In this document: one piece after another, positions 1 to 6,828 of the stretch
Numbering within the stretch: position 1 is the first letter of the stretch
How the letters are laid out: every line of letters begins with the position of its first letter
Source of the DNA: Desulfobacterales bacterium
GTDB taxonomy: Bacteria; Desulfobacterota; Desulfobacteria; Desulfobacterales; JAHEIW01
Direction: 5' to 3'
Length of the DNA: 17,933 nucleotides
NCBI GenBank assembly: GCA_030145015.1
Contig: JAQYWI010000111.1
Span: 1 to 17,933, forward strand
Notes under the pieces: model-generated
What the model was told of the DNA's origin: nothing
What the model saw: the letters and a program-made list of their open reading frames with translations, nothing else
The model's database searches: none
Translations under genes and position numbers: made by a program

Positions 1-695
1 GCACCGATGAAATCTTCGGGCTGGGCCCAGCGCCCGACCGGCAGCATTTGTCCGGTGGCCCATTCCTTATAACCGGGTCGTTCAAATATTTCACGCCGGG
101 TGGGCGTCTCGGTGACACAGGGGCCGACGGCATTGACATTAACCCCCTTGGACGCCCATTCGTAGGACAGGGCCCGGGTCAAATGGTGAACCCCGGCTTT
201 GGCCGCGGCATAGACCGAACGGCCGGCGAAAGAAACCTCGCCCAGAGTGGATCCCATATTGACGATTTTACCGCCACCCTGCGGGATCATGATTCGGGCA
301 ACCGCCTGGGACAGGAAAAATACGGCCTTCAAACTCGTGGCGATGGTCTGGTCCCATTGTTCCTCGGTAACTTCCAGGGCCTCAACCGTAGGCGTCCAGG
401 CAGCGTTATTAATCAGAATATCAATGCGGCCAAATTCCGCCTGCACCTGATCAACCATTTTTTGCAGCTGTGATAAATCTGTCAGATCGGTGGGAATCAC
501 CAACGCGCTGCGGTTCAATGCTTCGATTTCTTTGGCAATGTCTTCTAAAGCCGATTGATTTCTGCTGACCAGAGCGACATGGGCGCCCGCCCGTGCCAGG
601 GCAACTGCCAGGGTCTGCCCGATACCTTGCGATGGGCCCGTGACAATCGCCACCTTATCCTTTAATCCGAAAATCTCCCAGTTTGCGCTCATCAT
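1..695 (-). CDS. Short-chain dehydrogenase/reductase, 3' end cut by window edge
   Basis: This is an NAD(P)-dependent classical SDR oxidoreductase, probably cytoplasmic, of the FabG/KduD-like type; the substrate cannot be told. About 231 codons are visible, and the last part (roughly 20-30 residues for a usual 250-residue family member) lies outside the window. Visible motifs are the cofactor loop TGPSQGIG at residues 19-26, NNAA at 96-99, the catalytic Ser149, and YAAAK with Tyr162 and Lys166. The position that is usually Asn in the N-S-Y-K tetrad appears to be Ser121 (context TIATSLKAVF). Two consecutive ATG codons (693-695 and 690-692) follow a GGGAG ribosome-binding site; the first gives 5 nt spacing and the second 8 nt, so either may be used. 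It lies 14 bp downstream of the M24 gene on the same strand, so the two are probably cotranscribed. Confidence 0.9.
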   Translation of the reverse strand, partial: MMSANWEIFGLKDKVAIVTGPSQGIGQTLAVALARAGAHVALVSRNQSALEDIAKEIEALNRSALVIPTDLTDLSQLQKMVDQVQAEFGRIDILINNAAWTPTVEALEVTEEQWDQTIATSLKAVFFLSQAVARIMIPQGGGKIVNMGSTLGEVSFAGRSVYAAAKAGVHHLTRALSYEWASKGVNVNAVGPCVTETPTRREIFERPGYKEWATGQMLPVGRWAQPEDFIG

Positions 696-709
696 TAGTT
701 CTCCCTTAT

Positions 710-1978
710 CTATGCCATCGCTTCTTCCATATGCTCCATCAAGGTAAAAACCACCGGTCCATCGGCAGAAACCAGCACATTTTCTTCCAGGCGGGTCGTC
801 TGCGGCAGGCCGGGATGGCCGGCAAAGGTTTCGGCTGCAAAATACATGTTCTCTTTGATTTCGGCCGGATGATCCAGTGAATAGGCCCGCGAGATCCACA
901 TGCCCTCGTAAAGGGTAATCCCGATGCTGTGGGCAAACTGCTGCAGGGTGACGGTGCCGTATTTGTCATCGTCGTATTTCGGAAAGCAGGCGGCCACATC
1001 GGCGGTGGTGTTGCCCGGTTTCAGCTGCGCAATCCCGGCATACATCGAATCGTAGACTTCACGGTAAAGATCGATTTCCTGCTGGTTCATCTTGCTGGCA
1101 CATTTAAAGCAGCGCACAAAATCCACAAAATAACCGGAAGGCCCCACGGCATTGATATCAACGATCACCAGGTCGCCCTGACGGATCATCTTGTCGGTGG
1201 CCCAGCGCCGATAAGGGCTGGTGTTGCCGCCGGAGGCCACAATAATGTCATAGATAATCTCGGCCCCGCGTTCGAGCATAAACTCATGCACCTTGGCTTC
1301 GATCTCACGCTCGCGCACGCCCGGCTTGAGCCATTCATATTTAATCTTCCACATGGCGGCATCGCCGATGGAAGAGGCCTGTTTGAGCAATTCGATTTCA
1401 TCAGGGGTTTTTATCGTGCGGGCCTTCGACAGGGCCGGCCAGCCGTTGACGATATTGATCTTGCGTTCCTGATAGGCCTGCAGCGAGGGCATGTCCAGAT
1501 TGTCGATCCCGATTTTTTCTTTTTCGACTCCGGCTTCCTTGAGGACCTCGACGACACTGTCGACCATTCTGCCGGCCATGTGCGGAACGGCGCCTTCGGC
1601 CCACTGCCAGGTAATCGCCGGGCGGACACGGTCCTGCATCCAGGGCAGATCGATGCGGGCACAATGCATATCGGATCCGGCGGTTTCAAATAAAATGGGC
1701 TCTCCGCCGTTGGTCAAAACCACATAGCGGATATTGATATTATACTTCCAGTTGCCCTGATAGGAACCGGTCACATAACGGATATTAGCCCCGGCATAAA
1801 GAACCAGGGCGCCCAGATCCATGGCGTCCATTTGTTCCCGGGTGCGCGCCAGTCGGTCGCTGCGCAGACGATCGAAATCCACGCGGTATTGCCAGTCGGC
1901 ACCGGTCTGGCTGTATAGGCGACGGGGACTGGTATGATGAGGTTTCTCAATAAAATAGGTGTCTAGATCGTATCCCAT
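710..1978 (-). CDS. M24 family (creatinase/aminopeptidase P/DddP-like) metalloprotein
   Basis: This 422-residue protein has a creatinase-type N-terminal domain (about residues 35-190, with the NIRYVTG motif at 65-71) and a C-terminal pita-bread domain (about 195-415). The five usual metal ligands can be placed: Asp274, Asp286, His350, Glu383 and Glu398. Two active-site features of true aminopeptidase P/prolidase are altered: the usual His in the VHE motif is Tyr357 (TLYEG), and the EPG motif around Glu383 reads ETFAG. The family includes peptidases, creatinase and DMSP lyase DddP. From memory of DddP, its catalytic Asp (six residues after the metal His) would fall on Leu356 here, which argues against DMSP cleavage. 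The start has a strong AAGGAGG site 5 nt upstream. It is first in a minus-strand pair with the SDR and divergent from the XRE-cupin regulator, which may control it. The family call is firm; the reaction is unknown. Confidence 0.85.
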   Translation of the reverse strand: MGYDLDTYFIEKPHHTSPRRLYSQTGADWQYRVDFDRLRSDRLARTREQMDAMDLGALVLYAGANIRYVTGSYQGNWKYNINIRYVVLTNGGEPILFETAGSDMHCARIDLPWMQDRVRPAITWQWAEGAVPHMAGRMVDSVVEVLKEAGVEKEKIGIDNLDMPSLQAYQERKINIVNGWPALSKARTIKTPDEIELLKQASSIGDAAMWKIKYEWLKPGVREREIEAKVHEFMLERGAEIIYDIIVASGGNTSPYRRWATDKMIRQGDLVIVDINAVGPSGYFVDFVRCFKCASKMNQQEIDLYREVYDSMYAGIAQLKPGNTTADVAACFPKYDDDKYGTVTLQQFAHSIGITLYEGMWISRAYSLDHPAEIKENMYFAAETFAGHPGLPQTTRLEENVLVSADGPVVFTLMEHMEEAMA

Positions 1979-2503
1979 GGTATCCTCCTTATGAAAATTT
2001 GTTGGTTTGATGGTTTAAAGTGCTAAAACCCAAATAAAAGCGTTATAGCGATATTGAAATGCCCCTGTATGCGAGCACGGGTTGGCGGTGCTGAAAAAGG
2101 TGTCACATCCAAATGATCCCGGATGCAAACCCGGCAGGATGCTATCTGATGCAATTAACAACGAGAAAATTCGATGTCAAGAAAAATTGTTTGACCACAA
2201 GGGATTTAGGCGGGGTGGATTATAAAAACTTTAATATCATATTGTCTAGACTCTGCGGTTAAAAAAAATAGCGGTTTTCTGAAAAAACAATTTATCAGTT
2301 TGTAATCATTATAATTATTAAACAATCTGATGCCTGCTTTCTTCGATATAATTCCTAAAGAGGACCTTGACGAATTGACGGTTTTGTGTTTTTTATAATT
2401 CATACAATTTTTCATCCCATGAAAAAAAGGCCGGATCGATCATTTTTTTGACTTGATTTTGTTTAAACTTCAGACCTCATTTACGATTAATTGGTTGCTT
2501 TCA
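1979..2503. other. AT-rich divergent intergenic spacer
   Basis: This spacer between the divergent M24 and XRE-cupin genes shows no convincing gene. It is clearly richer in A and T than its neighbours from about 2150 onward, with runs of A and T. On the plus strand there is a TATAAT at 2394-2399, with TTGACG boxes at 13 and 21 bp spacing, neither ideal, and an 8-bp palindrome GTTTAAAC at 2461-2468. The XRE-cupin regulator probably binds somewhere here, but I could not pick out a credible operator. Confidence 0.5.
2153..2180 (-). promoter_or_regulatory. Possible sigma70 promoter for the M24-SDR pair
   Basis: On the minus strand a perfect TTGACA (2175-2180) is followed after 16 bp by TTAATT (2153-2158), a weak -10 match. 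It lies about 175 bp upstream of the M24 start, which would leave a long 5' leader. The -35 box is convincing but the -10 is not. Confidence 0.3.
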
Positions 2504-2638
2504 AACCGGGTGCGTTGCACCCGGTTACAACCGCAACGCCTAAAGCACTGACGTGCTTTTGCCTTTTCGGCCTATGGCCGAAAATTCAAGCCGCCCGCTA
2601 TGCGGGTGGGCGTTGACTCCAGCTGCGGAGGTTTTTTA
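2504..2638 (+). ncRNA. Candidate structured, switch-like 5' leader of the regulator gene
   Basis: Consecutive perfect inverted repeats fill the 135 bp before the XRE-cupin gene. H1 is a 10-bp stem (2504-2513 with 2517-2526, loop GTT). H2 is 7 bp (2542-2548 with 2553-2559, loop TGAC). H3 is 9 bp (2564-2572 with 2576-2584, loop TAT). H4 is 8 bp (2591-2598 with 2602-2609, loop TAT) and includes one G-T pair that holds only as G-U in plus-strand RNA. CAACGCC at 2534-2540 pairs with GGCGTTG at 2609-2615, closing H2-H4 into a four-way junction (one shared end base with H4). The same segment (2533-2539) can instead pair with GCGTTGC at 2512-2518, which would disrupt H1. Just downstream CTCC (2617-2620) can pair with GGAG (2627-2630) of the ribosome-binding site. 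A riboswitch-like or protein-binding leader fits; a mobile palindromic repeat is the alternative. No known Rfam class was recognised. Confidence 0.55.
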
Positions 2639-3265
2639 ATGCCGGATACATTACTTGATTTGGGCCAACGCATCCGCGAAGAAAGACAGGGGCGCCAGTG
2701 GACCCTGGAACAGTTTTCTGAAAAAACCGGACTTTCAAAAAGCTTTCTGAGTCAAATCGAACGCGGAAATACGGAAGCTTCGATCACTTCGCTGAAAAAA
2801 ATTGCTGCCCAGTTCGGTTACAGTGTCGTCAATTTATTCCCCAACGGACAGGGTGCCGAGGAAAGCTGGGGATACAACAATCGCCTGGCTGAACATAAGC
2901 CCAATAATGATTATTATATAAAAGATGTTGCCGTGGTGCGGGCCGGAAAACGCAAACGCATCGCCCTGCCGGGTTCAAAAGTGGTCTATGATCTCATGAC
3001 GCCGGACATGAAGCGCAAATTGGAGGTCATGCATATGCGCGTTTCCAAGGGCGAAAATTCAGGTGAAGAGCCGATGCTGGATTCCCCCGGCGAAAAGCTT
3101 TGCATCGTAATGAAAGGCATCCTGGAGTTACGCGTCGGTGAGGAGGTTTACCGGCTCGAAGAAGGCGATAGCCTCTATTATCCGGCGCATGTGCCGCACT
3201 CCTGGCAGGCCATTGATGGAGACAGTATCGAGGTTATCTGGATTCTGACACCGCCTTCGTTTTAG
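2639..3265 (+). CDS. XRE family transcriptional regulator with C-terminal cupin sensor domain
   Basis: This 208-residue regulator has an N-terminal helix-turn-helix of the HTH_3 type (about residues 8-67, with recognition-helix context LSKSFLSQIERG) and a C-terminal cupin_2 domain (about 130-205, with PGEKLCIVMKG and the GDSLYYPAHVPHSW segment). Proteins of this design (PuuR/SutR-like) bind DNA and sense a small metabolite through the cupin. The start was placed at the ATG at 2639 because GGAGG lies at the right distance; an upstream in-frame ATG at 2600 falls inside hairpin H4 and lacks a ribosome-binding site. It is first in a close run with the C_GCAxxG_C_C gene (19 bp gap) and is divergent from M24-SDR, so it probably regulates one or both. 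Translation may be influenced by the hairpin-rich leader. Confidence 0.92.
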   Translation: MPDTLLDLGQRIREERQGRQWTLEQFSEKTGLSKSFLSQIERGNTEASITSLKKIAAQFGYSVVNLFPNGQGAEESWGYNNRLAEHKPNNDYYIKDVAVVRAGKRKRIALPGSKVVYDLMTPDMKRKLEVMHMRVSKGENSGEEPMLDSPGEKLCIVMKGILELRVGEEVYRLEEGDSLYYPAHVPHSWQAIDGDSIEVIWILTPPSF

Positions 3266-3284
3266 AAGTGATTGGAGGGTTAAA

Positions 3285-3845
3285 TTGAACGCAAAAAAAA
3301 GACAAATCATCAAAGCGGCCGGGAAAAAAGCCCTCGCAAACCGCAAAAAAGGGTTCCATTGCAGTGAGTCGGTCTTTTTAGCGATTAATGACACCTTTAA
3401 AATCACCGATCCTTCCATGGTCAAAATGGTGACCGGATTTCATGGCGGCGGCGGAACCCGTCGCAAAAAGGAAGATGTGGATTTAACCCGGACTTTAGAG
3501 GGTATGGCCGCGGGAAAAGAAACCCGCAGCGGTGATCAACTGCCGGTCGTCCAGATCGGCCACCTGTGCGGTGCCCTGGCATCCGGTATTGTCTGCATCG
3601 GTTTGCTTTACGGCCGGGAGTCGGGAACCGATGATGTCACCTGTGTGGATGAGCTTTGTTATGAGTTTCATCGCCGCTTTGAAGAAAAATTGGTGGAAAA
3701 AGAATGCCGCCACCTGTTCCCCAAATGGAAGGCCGTGAGCCCTACGAATAATTGTGAATACGTTTATCAAACCGCATCGGAAATAGCCGTTGAATTGATT
3801 CTGGAAGCGTCTACGGTTGTGCCCGAATGTCAAAAAATTATTTAG
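3285..3845 (+). CDS. C_GCAxxG_C_C family cysteine-rich protein
   Basis: This 186-residue protein matches the C_GCAxxG_C_C family, small soluble proteins with spaced conserved cysteines thought to bind a redox cofactor or metal; no reaction is established. Visible cysteines are Cys26 (in FHCSESVF), Cys95 (in HLCGALASG, the GCAxxG-like motif), Cys104, Cys120, Cys125, Cys141, Cys157 and Cys182. A glycine run GGGG lies at 54-57. The start is a TTG at 3285, five bases after GGAGGG; there is no in-frame ATG until residue 45, so TTG is the sensible choice. It sits between the XRE-cupin regulator and the DRE-TIM synthase. In this setting a redox or electron-handling role is plausible but inferred only from cysteines and neighbours. 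Confidence 0.85.
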   Translation: MNAKKRQIIKAAGKKALANRKKGFHCSESVFLAINDTFKITDPSMVKMVTGFHGGGGTRRKKEDVDLTRTLEGMAAGKETRSGDQLPVVQIGHLCGALASGIVCIGLLYGRESGTDDVTCVDELCYEFHRRFEEKLVEKECRHLFPKWKAVSPTNNCEYVYQTASEIAVELILEASTVVPECQKII

Positions 3846-3873
3846 AATTATACCTAAAAGTGGAGGAAAAAAA

Positions 3874-5115
3874 ATGAGCCAAGCAGATATGAAAAACAGC
3901 GGACACCCCTGGAAAACCGATAACTGGTATGTCAGTTCCTGGAATTATTTAGAGGAAGTCACCAAAGGTTTTAAACCGCCCAAATCCGTCAAAATTCATG
4001 ACATTACCCTGCGTGACGGGGAGCAGCAGGCCGGAGTCATTTTGAAAAAAGACGATAAAATCCAGATCGCCGAAAAGCTTGCTGAGGTGGGTATTCACCG
4101 CATCGAAGCCGGCATGCCGGCGGTATCCCCCAATGACGAGGCGGCCATTCGAGAAATCGTCAAACGCAACCTGGGCGCCGAGATCTTTTGTTTTTCGCGC
4201 TGTATGATTCCGGATGTTGAATTGGCGGCTGATTGCGGTGTGGACGGCATTATCATTGAAATTCCGTCCAGCAAACATTTAATCGAGCAGGGCTATAAGT
4301 GGCCGCTGGAAAAAGCGGTCGAGCTGTCCATCACCGCCACCCAGGCGGCCAAAAAGGCCGGCCTGTATACGGTATTTTTCACGATCGATGCCACCCGTTC
4401 GGACATGGATTGGCTGCTGGATCTGGTCGAGAAGGTGGCCACCGAAGGCCATATGGATGCCTTTACCCTGGTCGACACCTTTGGCGTGCTGTCAACGCAT
4501 GCGGCAACCTATTTCACCCGGAAGGTGATTGAGCGCGTCAATACGCCGGTGGAGATCCACTTCCACTCGGATTTCGGTCTGGGGGTGGCCAATACCATCA
4601 ATGCCGTGCTGGCCGGTGCTGAAGTGATTCACTCCACGGTTTTGGGAATCGGTGAACGCGCGGGCAACACCCCCATGGAAGAAACCGTCCTGGCGCTGCT
4701 GACCCTCTATGGGATCGATGTCGGTATCGATTTTAGCAAACTCAACGAACTGTCCAAACTGGTGCAGAAACTGACCGGCATTGAAGTGCCCAAGAATCGG
4801 CCCTTTATCGGTGATTGGGCCTATAACATCGAATCCGGAATCGTGACCGGATGGTATAAAAACGTTTTTGAAGCGGACCCGACGATTGTGTATCCCGTAA
4901 ATCCTGCCTTTGTGGGCCACGAACCTCCGAACATATTCATGGGTAAAAAAAGCGGGCTTGATAATATCGGAATATGGGCGCAGAAATTGAACATCGAACT
5001 GAATGATGACCAGCAGATGGACGTTCTCAAAAAGGTAAAGCAAGCGTCGCATGACTTGAAGCGGGTGCTGACCGAGGATGAGTTTGCCGAAATAGCGCGA
5101 ACCGTCAAAGAATGA
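3874..5115 (+). CDS. DRE-TIM synthase: homocitrate/2-isopropylmalate synthase-like enzyme
   Basis: This 413-residue protein belongs to the HMGL-like/DRE-TIM superfamily, in which acyl-CoA condenses with a 2-oxo acid to give a 2-hydroxy acid. Visible features are DITLRDGEQQ at 43-52 (metal Asp48), HFHSDFG with metal ligands His229 and His231, GIGERAGNTPMEE with Asn265, and a linker with GKKSG at 357-361. In most LeuA/NifV proteins the histidine motif reads HxHND; here Asn is replaced by Ser232. There is no LeuA-type regulatory domain, as length and sequence end in an AksA/NifV-like tail. The ATG at 3874 was chosen because GGAGG precedes it; a longer reading from 3817 would overlap the previous gene. 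No other leucine, lysine or nif genes are near, so the substrate pair is open. Its product may be a 2-hydroxy acid used by the GlcD-type oxidase downstream. Confidence 0.88.
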   Translation: MSQADMKNSGHPWKTDNWYVSSWNYLEEVTKGFKPPKSVKIHDITLRDGEQQAGVILKKDDKIQIAEKLAEVGIHRIEAGMPAVSPNDEAAIREIVKRNLGAEIFCFSRCMIPDVELAADCGVDGIIIEIPSSKHLIEQGYKWPLEKAVELSITATQAAKKAGLYTVFFTIDATRSDMDWLLDLVEKVATEGHMDAFTLVDTFGVLSTHAATYFTRKVIERVNTPVEIHFHSDFGLGVANTINAVLAGAEVIHSTVLGIGERAGNTPMEETVLALLTLYGIDVGIDFSKLNELSKLVQKLTGIEVPKNRPFIGDWAYNIESGIVTGWYKNVFEADPTIVYPVNPAFVGHEPPNIFMGKKSGLDNIGIWAQKLNIELNDDQQMDVLKKVKQASHDLKRVLTEDEFAEIARTVKE

Positions 5116-5124
5116 AAGGTGTCC

Positions 5125-5295
5125 GGTTTCGGGTGTCAGGTGTCAGGAAGATACAGAGGACAGAAGACAGCCTGCGACGACCTCCCCTCGGCATGCTCGG
5201 GGCCTGGGCTTGTCGAAGGCAGTCGAGTCGAAGATAAAAGGCAGTATGTTTTGGCCTCTCTGTCATCTGTTTGCCGACACCTGACACCTGAAACC
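5125..5295. repeat. Palindromic MITE-like intergenic element, about 171 bp
   Basis: The ends are inverted copies: GGTTTCGGGTGTCAGGTGTC at the left (5125-5144) matches the complement of the right end (5276-5295) with one mismatch in 20. The arms themselves contain tandem GGTGTCA units. Inside, around 5186-5220, lies a smaller repeat-like segment ending in CTTGTCGAAGG, reminiscent of widespread bacterial palindromic repeats. CCTGACACCTGAAACCT from the right end (5280-5296) recurs exactly at 17740-17756. No coding capacity was seen. It separates the DRE-TIM gene from the GlcD operon. Confidence 0.6.
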
Positions 5296-5303
5296 TAAAA
5301 TAA

Positions 5304-5342
5304 AACCGTGTTTTGTAAACTACTTTCGGGACACAACCCTAG
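5304..5342 (+). repeat. 39-bp dispersed module, copy A
   Basis: This stretch, running from AACCGTGTTTTG to GGGACACAACCCTAG, matches the complement of 17540-17578 at 33 of 39 positions by hand count. It has GTGT/ACAC inverted ends. It follows the 171-bp palindromic element and ends 45 bp before the GlcD-type gene. Confidence 0.6.
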
Positions 5343-5387
5343 AAGTGGTTTCAAAGACCCATCTGAGTGCGGTGAAAGAGAGGCGCC

Positions 5388-6767
5388 ATGGATTCGAAAA
5401 TTAAAGAAGCCCTGATCAATATTGTGGGTCCGGATAACTTTACGGATGCGTTGATTGACCGCGTCAGTTTCAGCTATGACTCATCCGGTCTGAACCGGCG
5501 GCCGGCGGCGGCTGTCTGGATACAAAACACCAGCCAGGTCGCCGCTGTTCTGAAATTGGCCAATGAACATAAATTGCCGGTCACCCCGCGCGGCGCCGGT
5601 ACCTCGCTGACCGGTTCCGCGGTACCCCAGGAAGACGGTCTCGTGATGGATATGAGTCGAATGAACGCCATCCTTCGAATCAGTATCGAAGATCGCCTGG
5701 TGGTTGTTCAGCCCGGCGTCGTTTTCGATGAGCTAAATCGAGCCCTGGCCCCTTCCGGCTTTTTTTTCCCGCCCAACCCGGCCTCGGGCAAAGTGTCTAC
5801 CATCGGCGGTAATGTGGCCACCAATGCCGGTGGTATTAAAGGTGCGAAATACGGCACGACCCGGGATTACGTCCTTGATCTGGAAGTTGTTTTGCCGAAC
5901 GGGTCCGTGCTGCACACCGGCTCGCATACCATGAAGTGTGTCTCCGGTTATGATTTAACCCGGCTTTTCGTGGGATCGGAAGGTACTCTGGGGGTGGTGA
6001 CCGAAATTGCGCTGAAAATCAACCCCACCCCCCGGGCCACCACGACCTGTTCAGCCACCTTCGCTGACCTGCCCCAGGCGGGCAAAGCGGTCAGCGAAAT
6101 CATGCGTTCCGGGATTATCCCCAGCGTACTGGAACTTATGGATAGTGCAAATCTGCAAGCCGTCAACCAGGCCACCGATTTCGATTTGCCCGAAGCGGCG
6201 GCCATGCTGCTGGTGGAAACTGACGGTTACACCCAGCAAGAATGTGATCGTCAGATGGACAAGGTTGTCGAAGCCCTGCAGAACAACAATGCCGGTGAAA
6301 TCGTTCAGGCCTCAACGGTCGAGCAGGCCGAGCAGCTGTGGGCGGCCCGCAAGGCAAGCTATGGTGTCCTGACCCGTTTGAACAATAATGTCCTGGCTGA
6401 AGATCTGGTGGTCCCCATCAGTAAAGTGGCCGAGATGCTGACCGGCATTCTGGATATCGGCAAGCGCCACAATATGCTGATTGCCACCGTAGCGCACGCC
6501 GGTGACGGAAATATTCACCCGGTTATGGTCTACGACGGCACCGATCCGGATGAAGTCGAACGCGTCAAACAAGTTGAGGCCGATTTGTTCAAATTGGCGC
6601 TCGATCTGGACGGCACCCTTACGGGCGAACACGGTGTCGGCATGGCTAAAGCCGCTTACATGAATCAGGAGCACGATCCCGTGTTTATGCAGGTAATGAA
6701 TGGCCTCAAAAACTTATTAGACCCCAATGCCATTCTCAATCCGGGAAAACTGGGACTGGATGTTTAA
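5388..6767 (+). CDS. GlcD-type FAD-binding oxidase (glycolate/D-lactate dehydrogenase family)
   Basis: This 459-residue flavoprotein oxidises a 2-hydroxy acid to a 2-oxo acid and needs a partner to pass electrons on. The FAD_binding_4 domain covers about residues 35-175, with the pyrophosphate loop PRGAGTSLTGSAVP at 67-80, IGGNVATNAGG at 139-149 and GSEGTLGVVTE at 197-206. The FAD-oxidase C domain follows, with EDLVVP at 338-343, metal-binding HAGDGNIHP (His370, His377) and GEHGVG (Glu414, His415), the usual site for the substrate carboxylate and hydroxyl. Length is normal for the family. A purine-rich site (GAGAGG) precedes the ATG. Two GlcF/HdrD-type Fe-S proteins lie in the same operon and are natural electron acceptors. 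Glycolate, D-lactate, D-2-hydroxyglutarate or a product of the upstream synthase are all possible substrates. Confidence 0.92.
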   Translation: MDSKIKEALINIVGPDNFTDALIDRVSFSYDSSGLNRRPAAAVWIQNTSQVAAVLKLANEHKLPVTPRGAGTSLTGSAVPQEDGLVMDMSRMNAILRISIEDRLVVVQPGVVFDELNRALAPSGFFFPPNPASGKVSTIGGNVATNAGGIKGAKYGTTRDYVLDLEVVLPNGSVLHTGSHTMKCVSGYDLTRLFVGSEGTLGVVTEIALKINPTPRATTTCSATFADLPQAGKAVSEIMRSGIIPSVLELMDSANLQAVNQATDFDLPEAAAMLLVETDGYTQQECDRQMDKVVEALQNNNAGEIVQASTVEQAEQLWAARKASYGVLTRLNNNVLAEDLVVPISKVAEMLTGILDIGKRHNMLIATVAHAGDGNIHPVMVYDGTDPDEVERVKQVEADLFKLALDLDGTLTGEHGVGMAKAAYMNQEHDPVFMQVMNGLKNLLDPNAILNPGKLGLDV

Positions 6768-6828
6768 ATGCGCATCAAAAGGCGTTCAGCGGCAGCCTTA
6801 GGGCATTGGATTTAAGGAGGTTATCTTA

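Noticed and set aside
929..1693. A 254-codon plus-strand open frame
   Set aside because: It lies fully inside the M24 gene on the other strand, whose family motifs and ribosome-binding site are clear.
710..1978. DddP (DMSP lyase) assignment
   Set aside because: Fold and metal ligands agree, but the recalled catalytic Asp is Leu356 and one extra metal Asp position is Asn276.
2206..2415. A 69-codon minus-strand open frame in the divergent spacer
   Set aside because: Very AT-rich, low-complexity composition, no ribosome-binding site and no recognisable motif.
2533..2616. Possible integron attC site (CAACGCC ... GGCGTTG ends)
   Set aside because: The ends do not satisfy RYYYAAC/GTTRRRY on either strand and no integrase or cassette is near.
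2534..2620. The four-way junction looks like a tRNA cloverleaf with a 7-bp acceptor stem
   Set aside because: The arms are 7, 9 and 8 bp with loops of 3-4 nt, with no T-loop, D-loop, 7-nt anticodon loop or CCA end in place.
5105..5287. A 60-codon minus-strand open frame in the spacer before the GlcD-type gene
   Set aside because: It is contained in the palindromic repeat element and its sequence only reflects the repeats.
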